The notes under the pieces: generated by a model
Seen by the model: only the letters and a program-made list of their open reading frames with translations
What the model was told of the DNA's origin: nothing
Database searches by the model: none
Assembly (NCBI GenBank): GCA_013398955.1
Contig: VWPU01004888.1
Span: 186,001 to 250,000, forward strand
Direction of reading: 5' to 3'
Origin: Callaeas wilsoni
Taxonomy: Eukaryota; Chordata; Aves; Passeriformes; Callaeidae
DNA length: 64,000 nucleotides
Made by a program: the position numbers and the translations under genes
Shown: positions 13,557-26,200 of the stretch, piece by piece
Position numbering within the stretch: the first letter of the stretch is position 1
How the letters are laid out: every line of letters begins with the position of its first letter

Positions 13557-16500
13557 GTAAGTAGGCTGTGCCTTGGTCTTTCCTGAATTCAGGCAAAGTA
13601 GTGACATGTGTGACGTGAGAAAAATAAAACCCAGTGTGAAATCAAAATAGAAAGTAAGGGCGATGTGCCCGTAAAATATTCACTAACACACTTGTTATCT
13701 TCTGACCAAAAATGTCACCACATAACACTCCTCTAGAAGGGATCTGCCTCCTCTCCTCCAGAACTCTGCTGATTCCTCATGGAACATGCATTATTTTCTC
13801 TAGAAGATATCACTGTAGGTAGTGACAGAAACTCTGCATCTCTTCCTCTGTTCTTCTCTACCTTCTTTTTTGGAATAGGTAAAAATGGATCGAGTACACT
13901 GGAGATTGTTTTTGTCCCTGCTGCTTTGCAAACCAAATATGCAAATCCTGTTCAAGGAGAATATGAGAACAAGGCAAGAGGAATTTTTTTCCTCTTTCAT
14001 CAGAAAATCTAATAATTATTGCTGTTTCTGTGGTATGGAGCAACTTTTGAAGTTCTCAGACTGTTCCTTCAGTTGGTATTACAGCCACTCTGCATTTCTC
14101 AGACAGCGTAAAGGCAGCAAGTTCCAGCCTCAAATGGAGAAGGTTGTATTCATGGAAGGGATTTGAGAGGAAGCAGGCAGAGTTATTGCTGTGGATTAAA
14201 TGGTGTTGTCATCAGAGCTGTGCAAACACAGGATAAGAAAAACTGCCATGGAAATGACAGTGGAATACCTGTGATGCTCATTAGGCAATTCCTATTTGTG
14301 GATCATAGAAACAGACTGAATAGAAGGTCATTTGATAATAATAATAATCCTGGTCAGAAAGCACAATGAGTTAAAATGAAACTAGTCAAGACTCATTACT
14401 CCTAAATGCATGGGTTTGTAGGAATATTTGATATCCAAATATTAATAATTCAAAAAGAGGAAAAAATTATTGAAATACAAACAAAAGCGAAATGCTTGAT
14501 GGAAAAATAGATTTCTGCTTTGCTTTGTTTTCAATAAATCCTGCAAGGAACTCTATCTTGAAAGTATCTCAGTAATCTCCTGCTCATAGCAAATTAACAG
14601 AGTTATCAAGGAGTTTTCCTTTGACAAACATAAGGAAAAAGCCTCTCTATTTTCTCACCAGAATTGTTTTTCAGCTTTGGGTAATTTTGCTAAGATAGGA
14701 AAGACCTTTTGTGAAAAGAAAACGTTGTAGATGACATTTTGTTGTGTATTTATGCTGTTGAATTGTTTCCATGTTCAGTGGGAAATCTTGTGGTTTTGGG
14801 ATGAATGCCCACAGTGAAACATCACTCGAGGTGGTGAAATCCCTGTGAAGATGCCACCTCCCGCTAAATGCTGAGTGATATTAAATGTCCTCTCCGGAAA
14901 AAAGATGAATTATTTTGTCCCATTAATTGGGAATAGAGTATTTTCTCACCTCTGTGAGATCAATTAGCATTAAGGAGTACATTTAAGATACTTTTAATGA
15001 AACATGAAAACCACGCTGGGGTTTGTTTTCTCATAAATCAGATTCCTATTGCTAATCACATCTTGCTCTTCAATCATTAAGTGCAGTCAGCTCTTTATTA
15101 TTCAAGATAATGGATACAGAGAACTGTAAGTTAGAGCAGTGTAAGTTGAATGGACAATGAGCTCTGGATTTGGGGCAGGATGGAACATAAATCTTTGTAA
15201 TTACTAAGCTGGAACTCTAATGCAGCCTGCAGACTTTGGAAATGCAGGGCGTTACTTTTCCCTCTTCTGGTTTTTTTTTCTGGATAACAGAAAGTAAGAT
15301 TCATCCAGTGGTTAAAAAAACCCTACATCCCATTGACTCTAATTTTAAACCTAAGGGATATGTTGTCTGTGGGAAAGCGAGAACAGAGAAAGGTGAATTG
15401 CACTTGTGGCTCTTTCCAAACATTGAGGGAGAGCTACAGTTTTGGTGTTGGATTTGGGCAGGAAGCACGCTCGTGCTGTGCCAGAGACGCAGTAGATCAG
15501 ATGTGGAGACCCAGGCTGCAGTTCGCTGGTGGGAATTTCTTGCCAGTGAGGTTGATGGCTCTGGTGCCAAGCTAAGCCGCGGAATTTACTCCTCCTCGTG
15601 CCAGTTCCATAGAAGGACAGGCGTGTTCCGGCTTTTCACCAGAACATTTCCTCGCTGACACAGCAGGGAAAGAATCTCTGCTCATGGATGGCAAAGTGTG
15701 TCCAGCGATGAATGTGAGAGGTGCGAAAGAGCCCGGGACCCGCTGAGTACAAGTTCCCCTGCCCGGGTGAAGTCCTACCATGATGAGGGACCTGCCACTC
15801 CTCTGCATCTCCCACAGCCCCAGGAGCCATTCCTTGGGGCTGGTCACATTTGTCTCCACACCATTTAAGCCAAACTGAACCTCTGCTCTTTTTTTCAGAC
15901 AGATGAGATACCAAATATTTATACACTTAAATAATTAAATAGAAGGGAGGAAAGAAGTACTCACATTTTTCATTCCACGTGTTTGAAAGTTATTGATTTA
16001 GTAACTATTTCATCTGATTTTTGATTTTTGAAATGTCAGGTTCTATAACTGGATATTTCATTTTTGAAAACGTTGTGGAGAGACTGTAATTTATAAGGCA
16101 GCTTTCAGTAGCAATGCCCCGAGAATGTGTCCAGCAAGGATTTGGGAAGAATTCTGTGTGTCCTTAACAGGACAGGCCCATTCACGTCAGTGACGCTGTT
16201 CTTGCGAACAAAGTTCAGCACACACAGAGCTCTGTAAAATGTCACAGTCATACAGTGCTCTTTTTCTATTCGATTTTGTGAAATAACAAGCATTTGAGAT
16301 ATTGTTTGATAATTCTTGTCCATTTTCGTCTCTACTGCTCACTGATATTCAAGTTTAGTATTTCAGTTATCCGGGATATATTTCTTTATGCAGTGGAGCT
16401 CAGTGATTTAAGATGAGACCTGTTTTTTCTGCGTTCCTTTTGCAGAAAATTGCTGTGTAACACAAATAAAAAGATCGCGTTCCCACCCCACTATCAAACT

Positions 16501-19369
16501 AATACCTCTGACATTCACGGAGGAAGGCATCAAGGATGTCAGCTTTTTCCTATTTGGGTCAAAGATGACTTGAGCAGGGGTAAGGCAGCTCAGCAGAACA
16601 GTGACCAGATGCCAGTTCTGGCTCTGCACGTCAAATTGTGTCCTTGTCAGTAATTTGTGGGCTGAACAGCAGAATCAAAAGTTAGAAGCTCCAAGGTAGT
16701 GTGGTCCTTGATGAATAATGCAGGCACCAATCTCATAGGAAAAAGGAAAAAAAACAGAGTGAAATTGCCCAAAGTGCTGCTTGAACAGCAGCAAGAAGCT
16801 CCCAGTAAAAACCTGGCTCTGGCCATTTTCCTCCTCAGAGACTCCTGCAGTTTCCCCTGCCCCAGAGCGAGGGAGGGCAGTGGGAATGCAGGCAGAGGCT
16901 CCTTTCAGGCTGCTGCAGGGATCGCTGGATGAAACTGGGTGTACAGCCCCCGGGAGTGGTTCCTGAGTGTGCCGCACCACACTTCATACAGCAGGGCAAG
17001 CTGGGGCTCTAGGGCCGCACCGCACCCAGAGGAGTTCATTAGGAAGAAGTCAGGGAAAGAGGAAGAGACTGCTGGGGGCTTCTGCAGAGCAGCGTTCTGT
17101 CTTCAAATGTGACATTGGATAAAAGAGGTTCTTAGGCACAGCCCTTTTTAGAGCAGGAGTTGCCAACAAATTGCAGATTCTGTGCTCCAGTGTCTGCTTA
17201 TCACGGTCTGCCAATGGCTCCTGGACATTAGCTGAGTTTGATAGAGTTCCCACACAATTAGGTCTGTGGGAAACCGCAGGGAAACCCAAATGAATGTCCC
17301 AGCTGGTAGGAGCAGCAGTACTCAGCAAGCCCAGCACCACATTCTGAGGAGCGTTACAGTCGGGGTGCTGCTGCTCTGTTCTTCCTTGGCTTTCACGGTC
17401 TGCCCCACAGAGGTCCCACAATGATCCATCTGTGCATCCACACAAATAGCAGAGTAAACCCCAAGAATTTGGGTGTGGTCATTTGCATTTTTGCCTTTGT
17501 AAAAGGGCTCTGGCTGAAGGCATCTGGGTTGTTTGAGGACAGTGGCCATTTCTAAGGGCTTTTCACTCTATGTCCTACCAAAGAATAAATAAATCCATGC
17601 ACAGGGCAGTTTCTGAGCTGTTGGCTGAGGTTTCCAGCTGTGCTGCAGCATTTTAATGATGAGCACTTGGCTGCCTGTGTGTTTCATATGGATGTAGAAT
17701 AATTACAAGGATGCTGATCTAAGCTGCAGCCTTGCAATTTTCTCCTTCACAATACAGCCCATCCTCTCCCACCCTGTGATGTCTTTGGCCTGGGACAGCC
17801 TTGCTGTGGTTCCTGTTGCAGCTCAAAGCTGGTTTACTTTTGGTTAAATTCAGGGAAATTGCTCCAAACTTATAATTTCCTTAGATAACCTTTTAAATTT
17901 ATTTTCTTCTAATGAAATTATCTTTTAGACCACTTATTTTCCAGTGTTTATTTCATCACTATTTAGTGATTTTAAAATTAGTAATTCCCTGACACATCCT
18001 ATTATAGTTTTGTTTCTTCCAGTGAAATATAAATTAGCTCGTAGACGTTTTGCTTTTCAATATGGATTTTGTCAGAACCTTTTTGTCAGTAGACTTAAAG
18101 CACTGGGAACACCCAGATCTTTGCAGGGATTCTGCCTGTCTGTGGTGGGGGGTTCTGTGCCTGTGTCCTTTTGGAATGGGCATTCATGAGGCAAATTCAG
18201 GAAAAATGACAAAGTATTTAAGGATCAGGTGTATGAAGAAGCATTAAGCAGCCAAAAGGGAGTGATTCTGAAAAGCAGTTTGGTTGTCTTTATAATTTTT
18301 GGCCTGTTCCAGTTGATTTATTCCCAAGTAAACACCTTAGACCCAAAATTATCAGTCAGAATCTCCTCAGAGAGATTTGTCAGTTTTATTTGAACCCTTC
18401 TGAACTCCTGAGGAATGCATTCACGAGCCGAGTGGATAGACAGGATGGGTCATTTAAAAAACCTCTGACAGGCAGTTTAAGGTCCAAATCAATCCTCTTC
18501 AAAAGCAGGTCAAAGATTGAAGCTGGCAGTGTTGGAGACAAAGAGCTCTTCCGTGCAAACTCCAAATCTCCCGGTGCAATTGAATTATTTTGCTGTAAAT
18601 ACGGGACGTGCAAGGAAAAGTCCAGTTCCTGGCATGAAGTGTAACAAATTCTGTGTTCCTGATTCTGTGCATTTGTAAATAATGAGTTCATATTTTAAAA
18701 CTCCCTGTCTTAACATGAAAAGGAATTTGAGTCACAGTGAAATATGAAATCAAGAACGAATAGTTATGAATACAGGTTATGTTTTCTCCCAGAAGTAGTA
18801 TCACAAAAGACAAAAGTAAAACTTGAAAAGGTTTATGTTAAATCTGTTTGGTATGCTTTCCTAGAGACTTAGTGCCAATTTTTTTAAAAACCACAAGTAT
18901 GGCTGAGGAAAAAAGTCAAGATTGCTTTCTAATAATGAAAAATAATTGGGGAAAAAAGGGTTGGTTTGGTCACTGTAGTTCTTAAAAATGCTACATTCTG
19001 ACTTTAGATCAAAACAACTTCAGTGAAAAAGGCAGATTGCAATAAAATATTTCAAATAATGAACATGTAAGTACAACTTCGATCAGTTGACCCAGATGCA
19101 AGCAAGAAAATATCCAATGTTCTTGTTTTGCTGTGCTTTTTTTATTCTTCCTGGGAGGCAGGAAAACTCCTGCCCTTCAAACTGCGTGGCTGCTGTCCCC
19201 AGGATCACCCTCACACGGGAACTTTGTCTGTCTCTTGGACTTATTCCTCCTTTGTCAAACCATTCAACTGTACAATCAGCTGATCCCACAGGCTTTTTTC
19301 CCCCTGTTAAACTAGGTTTAAATTAGACTAAACTTTTTCGATCAGACAGGTCATTCTGCAGACCTCAAC

Positions 19370-19427
19370 AGCTGGATTTGATGATCTTACAGGTCTTTTC
19401 CAACGTAAACAATTCCATGATTCTAAG
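19370..19427 (+). mobile_element. CR1 LINE fragment (3' end)
   Basis: Short 3' terminus of a CR1 retrotransposon in + orientation. It reads ggatttgatgatcttaca, then ggtcttttccaacgtaaa, and ends ttccatgattctaag. This is the characteristic CR1 tail, with one-and-a-half copies of the ATTCTATG-type octamer. CR1 copies are usually 5'-truncated, and this one is only about 58 bp. Confidence 0.75.
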
Positions 19428-19791
19428 GCTCCAAGTGAATTATTGGCCCTTAAAAGGTTATAATTGCTTTATTAAGCTGTTCCTGTTCACTGATATGCCC
19501 CATCCTGTCCAGTGGGTGTCGGAGTCCTGTTGTCAGTGGGAATTCAGCCCATTAATGAGTTGTTTTCCTCTGCCTTTTCCCCACAACACAGAAAAGCTAC
19601 ATTTTTAATTTCAGGGAGAAGTCTTTGAGAAGACAAGACAGTTCTGTGTGTTAAAGCTTACATCTCCAGCTTGACTTGCATTCATACTTTGACTTGAATG
19701 CCTACATTCATGTGAAATGTATAAATGGCAGTGAGATTAGATTAAAGTAACACTTTTCATCATGATAATCAGTCATTTAGGCTGCTGTTGG

Positions 19792-19864
19792 AGAATCACA
19801 GAATCTGCTGAGCTGGAGGGGACCACAAGGACCATGCAGTCCAACTCCTGGCCCTGCACAGCAC
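19792..19864 (-). mobile_element. CR1 LINE fragment, part 1 (split by LTR)
   Basis: The 3'-end portion of a CR1 element in minus orientation, starting with the inverted terminal octamers (aatcacagaatc) and followed by tgagctggaggggacc and the conserved ctggccctgcacag. It is interrupted at 19864/19865 by a solo LTR and resumes at 20205. The CR1 copy at 38.36 kb shows the same sequence uninterrupted, which supports the join. Confidence 0.88.
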
Positions 19865-20204
19865 TGTGGGCTTCGAAGCAGGGGTTCAGAGATGCAGCGA
19901 GGCAGGAATTAGATCAAGGAATTAATTATTTATTAAATTTACAATACTATTTATATATTCTAGTTCTATAAAGCAATTGACAGTGCTTACACTTCTCCTA
20001 GGGTGATTGGTCAATATCTCAGACACCCACTTAGAAATGTTTTTTCGCAATATAATGTACACAAGGTCAGAAGATACCAGATATGAATGCTATTGACAAA
20101 AACCCTATCTATTGTTTACATAGCTTACACAGCAAAGGAAAAGTTCTCACAGAATGAATGCAAGAAGAGAAAATTTCCCTGCTCACAGCATTTCAGTATC
20201 CACA
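19865..20204 (-). mobile_element. Solo LTR of an endogenous retrovirus (copy 1)
   Basis: A 340-bp LTR flanked by the perfect 6-bp target duplication CAGCAC (19859-19864 and 20205-20210). It begins TGTGGG and ends TCCACA on the + strand. The transcriptional orientation is minus. On that strand one sees a CCAAT box within TGACCAATCA, a TATA-like AATATATAAA and a polyadenylation signal AATAAA, in the usual LTR order. The 6-bp duplication is typical of class II (ERVK-like) avian elements. No internal viral genes are present, so this is a recombination product. It is inserted inside a CR1 copy. Confidence 0.9.
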
Positions 20205-20300
20205 CAGCACCATTCCCAGCAATCCCACCCTGTCTCTGAGAGCATTGTCCACATGCTCTTTGAGCTCCAGCAGCCTTGGGGCCGTGACCATTCCCTGAGA
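20205..20300 (-). mobile_element. CR1 LINE fragment, part 2 (continuation beyond LTR)
   Basis: Continues the CR1 copy split at 19864. It reads cattcccagcaatcccac, then gagagcattgtccacatg, then cagccttggggccgtgac and cattccctgagagc, matching in order the CR1 copies at 38.4 and 42.2 kb. The first six bases are the second copy of the LTR target duplication. Similarity fades after about 20300, so the 5' limit is approximate. Confidence 0.85.
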
Positions 20301-20950
20301 GCTGGTGAGCCAGTTCCAAGAGCCCCAGGATCCTCTGCAGCTGGATGCTTTCCTTCCTGTGCAGTCATGGTTTCCCCGGGGGCTCTGCAGGAGTTTCCTC
20401 CAAAGTTTGCACCCTCCAGACCAGGCTCCTTGTGGTGCATCCCAGCCTGGCTTTGACTTACTGGTGTCTTGGAGCAAGTCTCGGCTCCTTCCTCACGTCG
20501 CTGCCTTTCCCAGGGTTGGAACAGCCCTGTGATCCATCCCTAGCAAGGTATAGCCGTGCCTATCTTGGAGTCCCTGTTTGCTGCCACGCTCCCCAAGCCC
20601 CCAGCACACGGAGTGCCTCCGTTGCTGCAGCCCTGCAGGGCTCAGTGCCTTTCACCAAAGCCTGTGCTGTGGCTGAAGGCTCGCTTTCATCCCTGTGCTG
20701 TTCTCCTCGATCCCCAGGATGGGTGGTGGGGAGGTGCTCCCAGCGCGCAGCCAGAGGGTTGCTGCGGGGCAAGGCAGTGTGGAGTGATGGAGCCGTGCGA
20801 TCCACGTGTCTGCACTCACAAACGGGGGACACCTGCATTCCAGGCAGCGGGCCCTGCAACTCCCGCTGCACTGGCAGCTCCCTGCGCTGGTGGGTTGCAA
20901 ACTTGCAGGGGCAGGCACAGAGAAGCAGTGGAGGGGAGAGGGCATTAATT
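20300..20950. other. GC-rich intronic island
   Basis: A stretch clearly richer in G+C than its surroundings, directly beyond the nested CR1/LTR. I count about 18 CpGs between 20494 and 20890, so CpG is denser than in neighbouring intron, although probably below the formal CpG-island threshold. Overlapping open frames exist in several phases on both strands (up to 218 codons) and none resembles a known protein. It could be old repeat DNA or a small regulatory island. Confidence 0.4.
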
Positions 20951-23097
20951 CACCACCCATTGAGGCAGATTTCATCTGTTTTCACTTGCTGCTTGTCTTA
21001 GACTATTAGTAGTAATTAGAGAGCTGTAAATAGATAAATTTAATGTATTGGAAGTCTGGCCATGAGTTCCGGTAAACACCGTGTACCTCCTGGCACGGGG
21101 TCTGGGGGAGTGCAGGGTGAAATGAAAATGAGGGAAATGGAATGAGGGAAGCAGGTTGTGCTCCTGCCTGGGCAGGGTGCAGATTGACCTGAATCTGAAC
21201 TCCTTACCAGCTGCCTGTGCCCATCCATAATGTGTGGGCAGGATATACTGCAGTAGGGATGAGTTTAATTTCTATGTCGCCAATGTCACTTTGAAACAAA
21301 ATGGGAGTAAAGTTTTTCAAAGGCTTTGGGAAAGGCCTGGCTGCAGAATAACATTTGCATTGACTTCTTGGTCCTAAAACTCTAATTAAATTATTGATTA
21401 TGAAGCTGGCTGCTTTCTTAATAGTTCCTAATGTAACAATTAAACCAAAGTAAGTAATTAAAAATGAAAAGATTGGTCCACAAGTACAATCTTCAAAAGG
21501 TCATTTTCAACTTAATCGCTTTTTTGAAAGAGGCAGGAATAGAACAAATGAGTCATTAGCAAAAAAGCAATTTGGTGTGTGCATGTGTGTAATAATGTGT
21601 CTACCAGATGACCACTGACCACACAATACCTAAAATAATTTACAATAACGGCTAAATTTACTTAGTTGATATTATATTAACATGTCTCTTCCAGACCAGG
21701 CCTCTGGTGTGTGAAGTGCAGTAGAAGATACAAACTGGGGCATGTTTCTACTCTGGACAGCTGAGAGCCCAGGGCAGAAGCCAGAAACTTCAGCCAAAGA
21801 GCACAAAATTTCACTGGAACTATTATGTTATTGTTTAATATCATCAACAATGCTTTGTACTACACTGAGCATTTATTTTTATTATTATTATTTTATAGGT
21901 GTGAGAAGTAAGGGTTTAGAAGCCAGTCAGGTTGGTCCATGGATTTTTACAGGTGTGAAGGGTGGCAGGGAGGGGAGCATGAAGGTGTTTGCCAGAAAAA
22001 TTTCAAAAGACCACTTAACACTGTTGCTTTGGATAGTGATTGTTGTGCTGGCTGCAGTTGGATTCCGCTTCAACGCAGCTGCTCCGAACCAAATCTGCTT
22101 CTTGATGAGGCAATGAGGGGGAAATTCCTGTGCAGTTCAGGTTGTAAGAGAAACAGATAAATCTGTTAGTCTGTGAAGTTAAAGACCATGCTGACTGTGG
22201 CTACGCATTCTCAAAAAGATCTATTAAAACCCAGACAAACTCCAAACCTTACTAATCAGTTTCCTTTTTTTCTAACAATAACGTGAAGTAAGTAATATAT
22301 TTTCAATGACTAGGTTTTCAGTTTGGTAAAAATGGAATCAAAATATAGGTGATGATTCAATGTGTATTGATTACTCCTTTCTAACTCCTTTCTAACTGCT
22401 TGTGGATACATTTATTCCCTCTCCAGCTGCCTATAGCCTCAGGGGGTGGCTGCTTTGGACTTCAAGTCCTTCTCGTAAGAGCAACCAGATAGTGCCTGGG
22501 AAATGGTTTGAGCTGAGAAGGAGGCAGACCGTTGGGATGACTTCAGCTGTGTTGTGTTCAGACAAATGGAATTTCAGACCTTGTAAGGTATTTGCGTAAA
22601 AATATCTTCTTGTTGCTTCAAGAAGGCTTAAGTAGTCAATTTTGTCATGTGCAGAATAGATGAGGGCCCTGGTTTTGAAGGAAAACTGTAGGCTGCCAGA
22701 TTGGTTTTGGGTAGAACACCCCATGCAGCACTGATGGATGGTGAAGGTTTGCAGTGGGAATTCATGCTTCAAACGTTGCCCGCAGGATGGAATTTTTGTG
22801 GCGCATATTTAGTGTACAGGGAACTGCCAGGCACTTCACAGGTGTTAAATAGTTCTGTGCTCTCACACCCTGAAGGCAACAGCACGAGGAGGCGTTGCTC
22901 ACATGCTGTGGTCCAAGGCCAAAATGCAGCCCTTTGATTACAGCTGAATTCCTCTGCCACATTTAGAAACATGATTAGTAGTTGAGGCTATTTTATGGTA
23001 AGAGGCAGCCTGGCTGGTCTACTGCAATACTGATATGGAATTTGGGAGGTAGTTCTTGTCTTCCTCACAGCCCCAGGGATTTGCATGAGCGGTAGGC

Positions 23098-23136
23098 ATA
23101 TCACTTCACCATATCACTTCACCTTATCACTTCACC
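23098..23136. repeat. 13-bp tandem repeat, three units
   Basis: Three head-to-tail copies of a 13-bp unit, atatcacttcacc, at 23098, 23111 and 23124. The third differs only in its first base. It is a small minisatellite seed with no evident function. Confidence 0.9.
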
Positions 23137-23240
23137 TCTCTTCCATCTCCCCTTTCACCCTTGGACTGCAGTGTTGGGCATGAGAAAAGCACATTAAAAA
23201 GCGAGAGTTTCGCCTTGTCAGTGTGCTGTACTAACAACCT

Positions 23241-23293
23241 ACAGATCACGGAATATGCCGAGTTGAAAGGGACCTCCAAGGAGCATCAGGATG
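23241..23293 (-). mobile_element. CR1 LINE fragment (3' end, diverged)
   Basis: About 50 bp resembling the inverted CR1 terminus: atcacggaatatgccgag, then ttgaaagggacctccaag and gagcatcagg. The order matches other minus-strand CR1 copies, but divergence is high and the copy is truncated. Confidence 0.6.
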
Positions 23294-26200
23294 TTTCAAC
23301 TGATACTCTAAAACACAACATACTCAGTTCTCTCTTTGTGGAATCTTTCTCTCCACTTGTGTTTTTGGGTTGTTCTGTAGAAAGGATTCATTTCAATGAA
23401 ATGAGAGACAGACCTGATTGCTGGAATGGTGGAGGTGAGGTGAAGAACATGACAGATGTCCTGAGAAGGAGCTCCAGGTGTTGAACAGTATCAGTGTGAA
23501 CTGGGAGACATTGGCATGGGCTGCTGGAGAGGAGACCCATTGAGGAGCTTGTGTCATACAGTTGCATTTAAAAGTGCTCCAGGAGACAATCCTGAAGGGA
23601 TTTCACAGTGCCCATAGAAACGGGAGCACATGTCCATTTGCTGCCTTGCAGATGAGGTGGTGTCATGGCATGGGAATTGCGAGATTGTCAGAACTAGAAG
23701 TGACTCTGTGGAGAACTGTTCCTTCTGGTATCCTGAGAGCCCCGAGTGTCCCTCACTCAGCAGCAAAGAATCCACTGCTAATTGCATGCTGAAATTGATG
23801 GGAGGCAATGGAAAGACATCCGTCTCCATCGCTGCGCCCATCTGGAATTTCCTATCAAGGAGATGATGTTCCAGTCAGAGGTGTGACTTGCTGTGTCATT
23901 GCAGTTGACAGCCAGGTTTTCTTGCACTGTGACATTTGCCAGGCTCTTCAGCTGAAGACAGGCTTCTCCTCTGAGTACCCTGGGACTGCTCACAGGATTT
24001 CTTCTGCGTGTTTTCTCCTCCTGTGTGTACTGGCATCTCCTTTATTTTCTTGGAACAATTAGACATACCTCAAAGACACACATTTATCAAGGCAGTCAGC
24101 ATGCAATTGTTCATCCCTGCTGTAAATCCCAGTGTCCCACACTATGCCATGACAAATCCAACTGTGAGTGCACTAATCCCCTCACAACTGTTATGTTTGG
24201 ATGTTTTGTGTCCTGCTTTCCTAGCAGGCTGAGGTCTCTGAGCTTCTTGTCAGGAGAGCACTCCCAGAGCCCCTTTTGATTGCGGGGTGATTTCAGACCT
24301 AGTGTGGAAAAATCATCTTCAGCAGCAGCATCGTTGTCTCTCAAGTTCAGATTTCTGGCAATGGTTCACTGTGGCACTACTAAAATTAATTGTTTCAGGA
24401 CTCAAAGTGTCCTGGCACCATCACAGGCGGAATGAGGGGCTGCCAAAAAGGTAGCACCAGTTGATCCCCTGGGAACTGGCTGTTCCCGCTCTGCTCAGCG
24501 TGGTTTTCAGGACAGAAAGGATTTACCAGTAAAGACTGGTTTTACAATTTGTTTAGCTTCTCATTTTCTCTAAAAATAAATATGTGATTATGGCATTCCT
24601 GTTTTCTCTTTTCTGTGGCTCAAGCCCAGCTTCTCTGCCTCCGAGTGGGTTTCAGGCCAGTGTTTTGCAAATGATAGTATTTTACATGCCAGTCCCTTAC
24701 TCAGCTGATTGTTTCTTTCCCCTCAGAAAACGTTTTATAAAGAAGCAGTAATCTTTCAGAAATAAGACCTCACACTCGGATTGGAAGCACTGGGACAAAG
24801 CTGGTAGGCATGTGTAGACACATTATTACACACAAGCTGGTAGGCAAGAAGCAGAATTCACCCATGTGGCAAAGCCTTTGTCTATGATCTTCCCCTGCTG
24901 GTGACAATGGTCCAGCATCAATGGCCCAATTCTGCACTATGGACAAACCACAGGAAAGGGGGTTACTCAGTGGTGGATGTTGATACAACTGTGCCAAGGC
25001 CTACTTTTGATTTAAATCTCTCCTGGTTTATATGAGATTCATGCAAAAGCAGCAAAGATTTGCTTGAGCAAAAAGTTACGGAAGTGCAGTAGTGGTCAGG
25101 AGCTGTGCCAAAGCTGTCCCACTTCCCAGCTCCATCCAGTAGTGCCATGCAACTGGTTTTACTGGTTGAGATGGAAAATTGCGTTTGAAAGTCACTGCAT
25201 TTGGAAATGCAGGTAGAATTTATTTGACCCAGTTAAAGTGCAAATAGGTGTCAGTTGTATTTGTATGAGTGTAATTGGAGTTTATAAAAAGTCAGGTTCA
25301 TAGGAAATGACATAGGCAATGCAAGATACTGTGAGGGAAAAAAGTTAAGCAGTTTTATTCTGGGAAAGAATATGTAACATGTTTGAATGATTTTGGTTTA
25401 GGGGCAGATTTTTTGGTGAAATTGGGTCCCTGTAAAACCTTTCTTTTCCTGATGTAGAAAATGGAGTTTGCAAGAAGTTCTAGGAATTTGCAGAGTATTC
25501 ATTGGTATTTTTTAAATCCAAAAAGTACTCTTTTTCTGGAGGAAAAAGCACATATTACTTTTCATTTAGATGCCACTGTTTCCAGTGGAGTGTGACTTGC
25601 CTTAAAGGAGAGTTAAACAACTGCCACCTGCAAAAGTGTGTGTCTACAAGCATGGGGCTGCACACCTTTTCTAGATATATTTTGCTACCCCAGAAACACT
25701 TAGAAGTAGTCAAGAGTAAATATCTGTATTAAGTCTAAAACAATAAAGACATTACTCGGTACTGATGACAACTAAGAAGGCAGTAAAATGTGTGTACTGG
25801 TGTGATGTTCAAAATTGGGCTGGGTTTGTGGTGACAGCCCCCATCTGCTGTCTGACTTCTCACTTTTGAGAGTTTGGTTATTAAACAAATTAATGGAGCA
25901 ATTTACATTTCTTACTCACTCAACATTAGCAAGTGGATTGCATTTCTTAATTAGCAGGAGGATAAGGAAATGGATAATAAAGCTTTTCTCAAAAAATATG
26001 CATTGCCAGTTTTCACACCTTACTCCACATTTTCTCGTTTTTTAACCTGCCAAAATGAAATAAATGTCTGCTGGGGGTATGAAAAAAGTAATTCTTTCTT
26101 CTTTAACTTCCTCTTAATTAACTTTTAATGTATGCTGTTACTCAGGGATCGTTCCTTAATACTAAATGTGTCTAAAACAGAAAAGACAGATTTAAATGAT

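Noticed and set aside
17481..17488. Isolated octamer ATTTGCAT motifs (also near 21353, 50753 and 61382)
   Set aside because: An 8-mer is expected several times by chance in 64 kb of AT-rich DNA. Mentioned only where other features coincide.
20345..21001. 218-codon open frame in the GC-rich island
   Set aside because: GC-rich DNA has few stops. Several frames on both strands are open and none resembles a protein.
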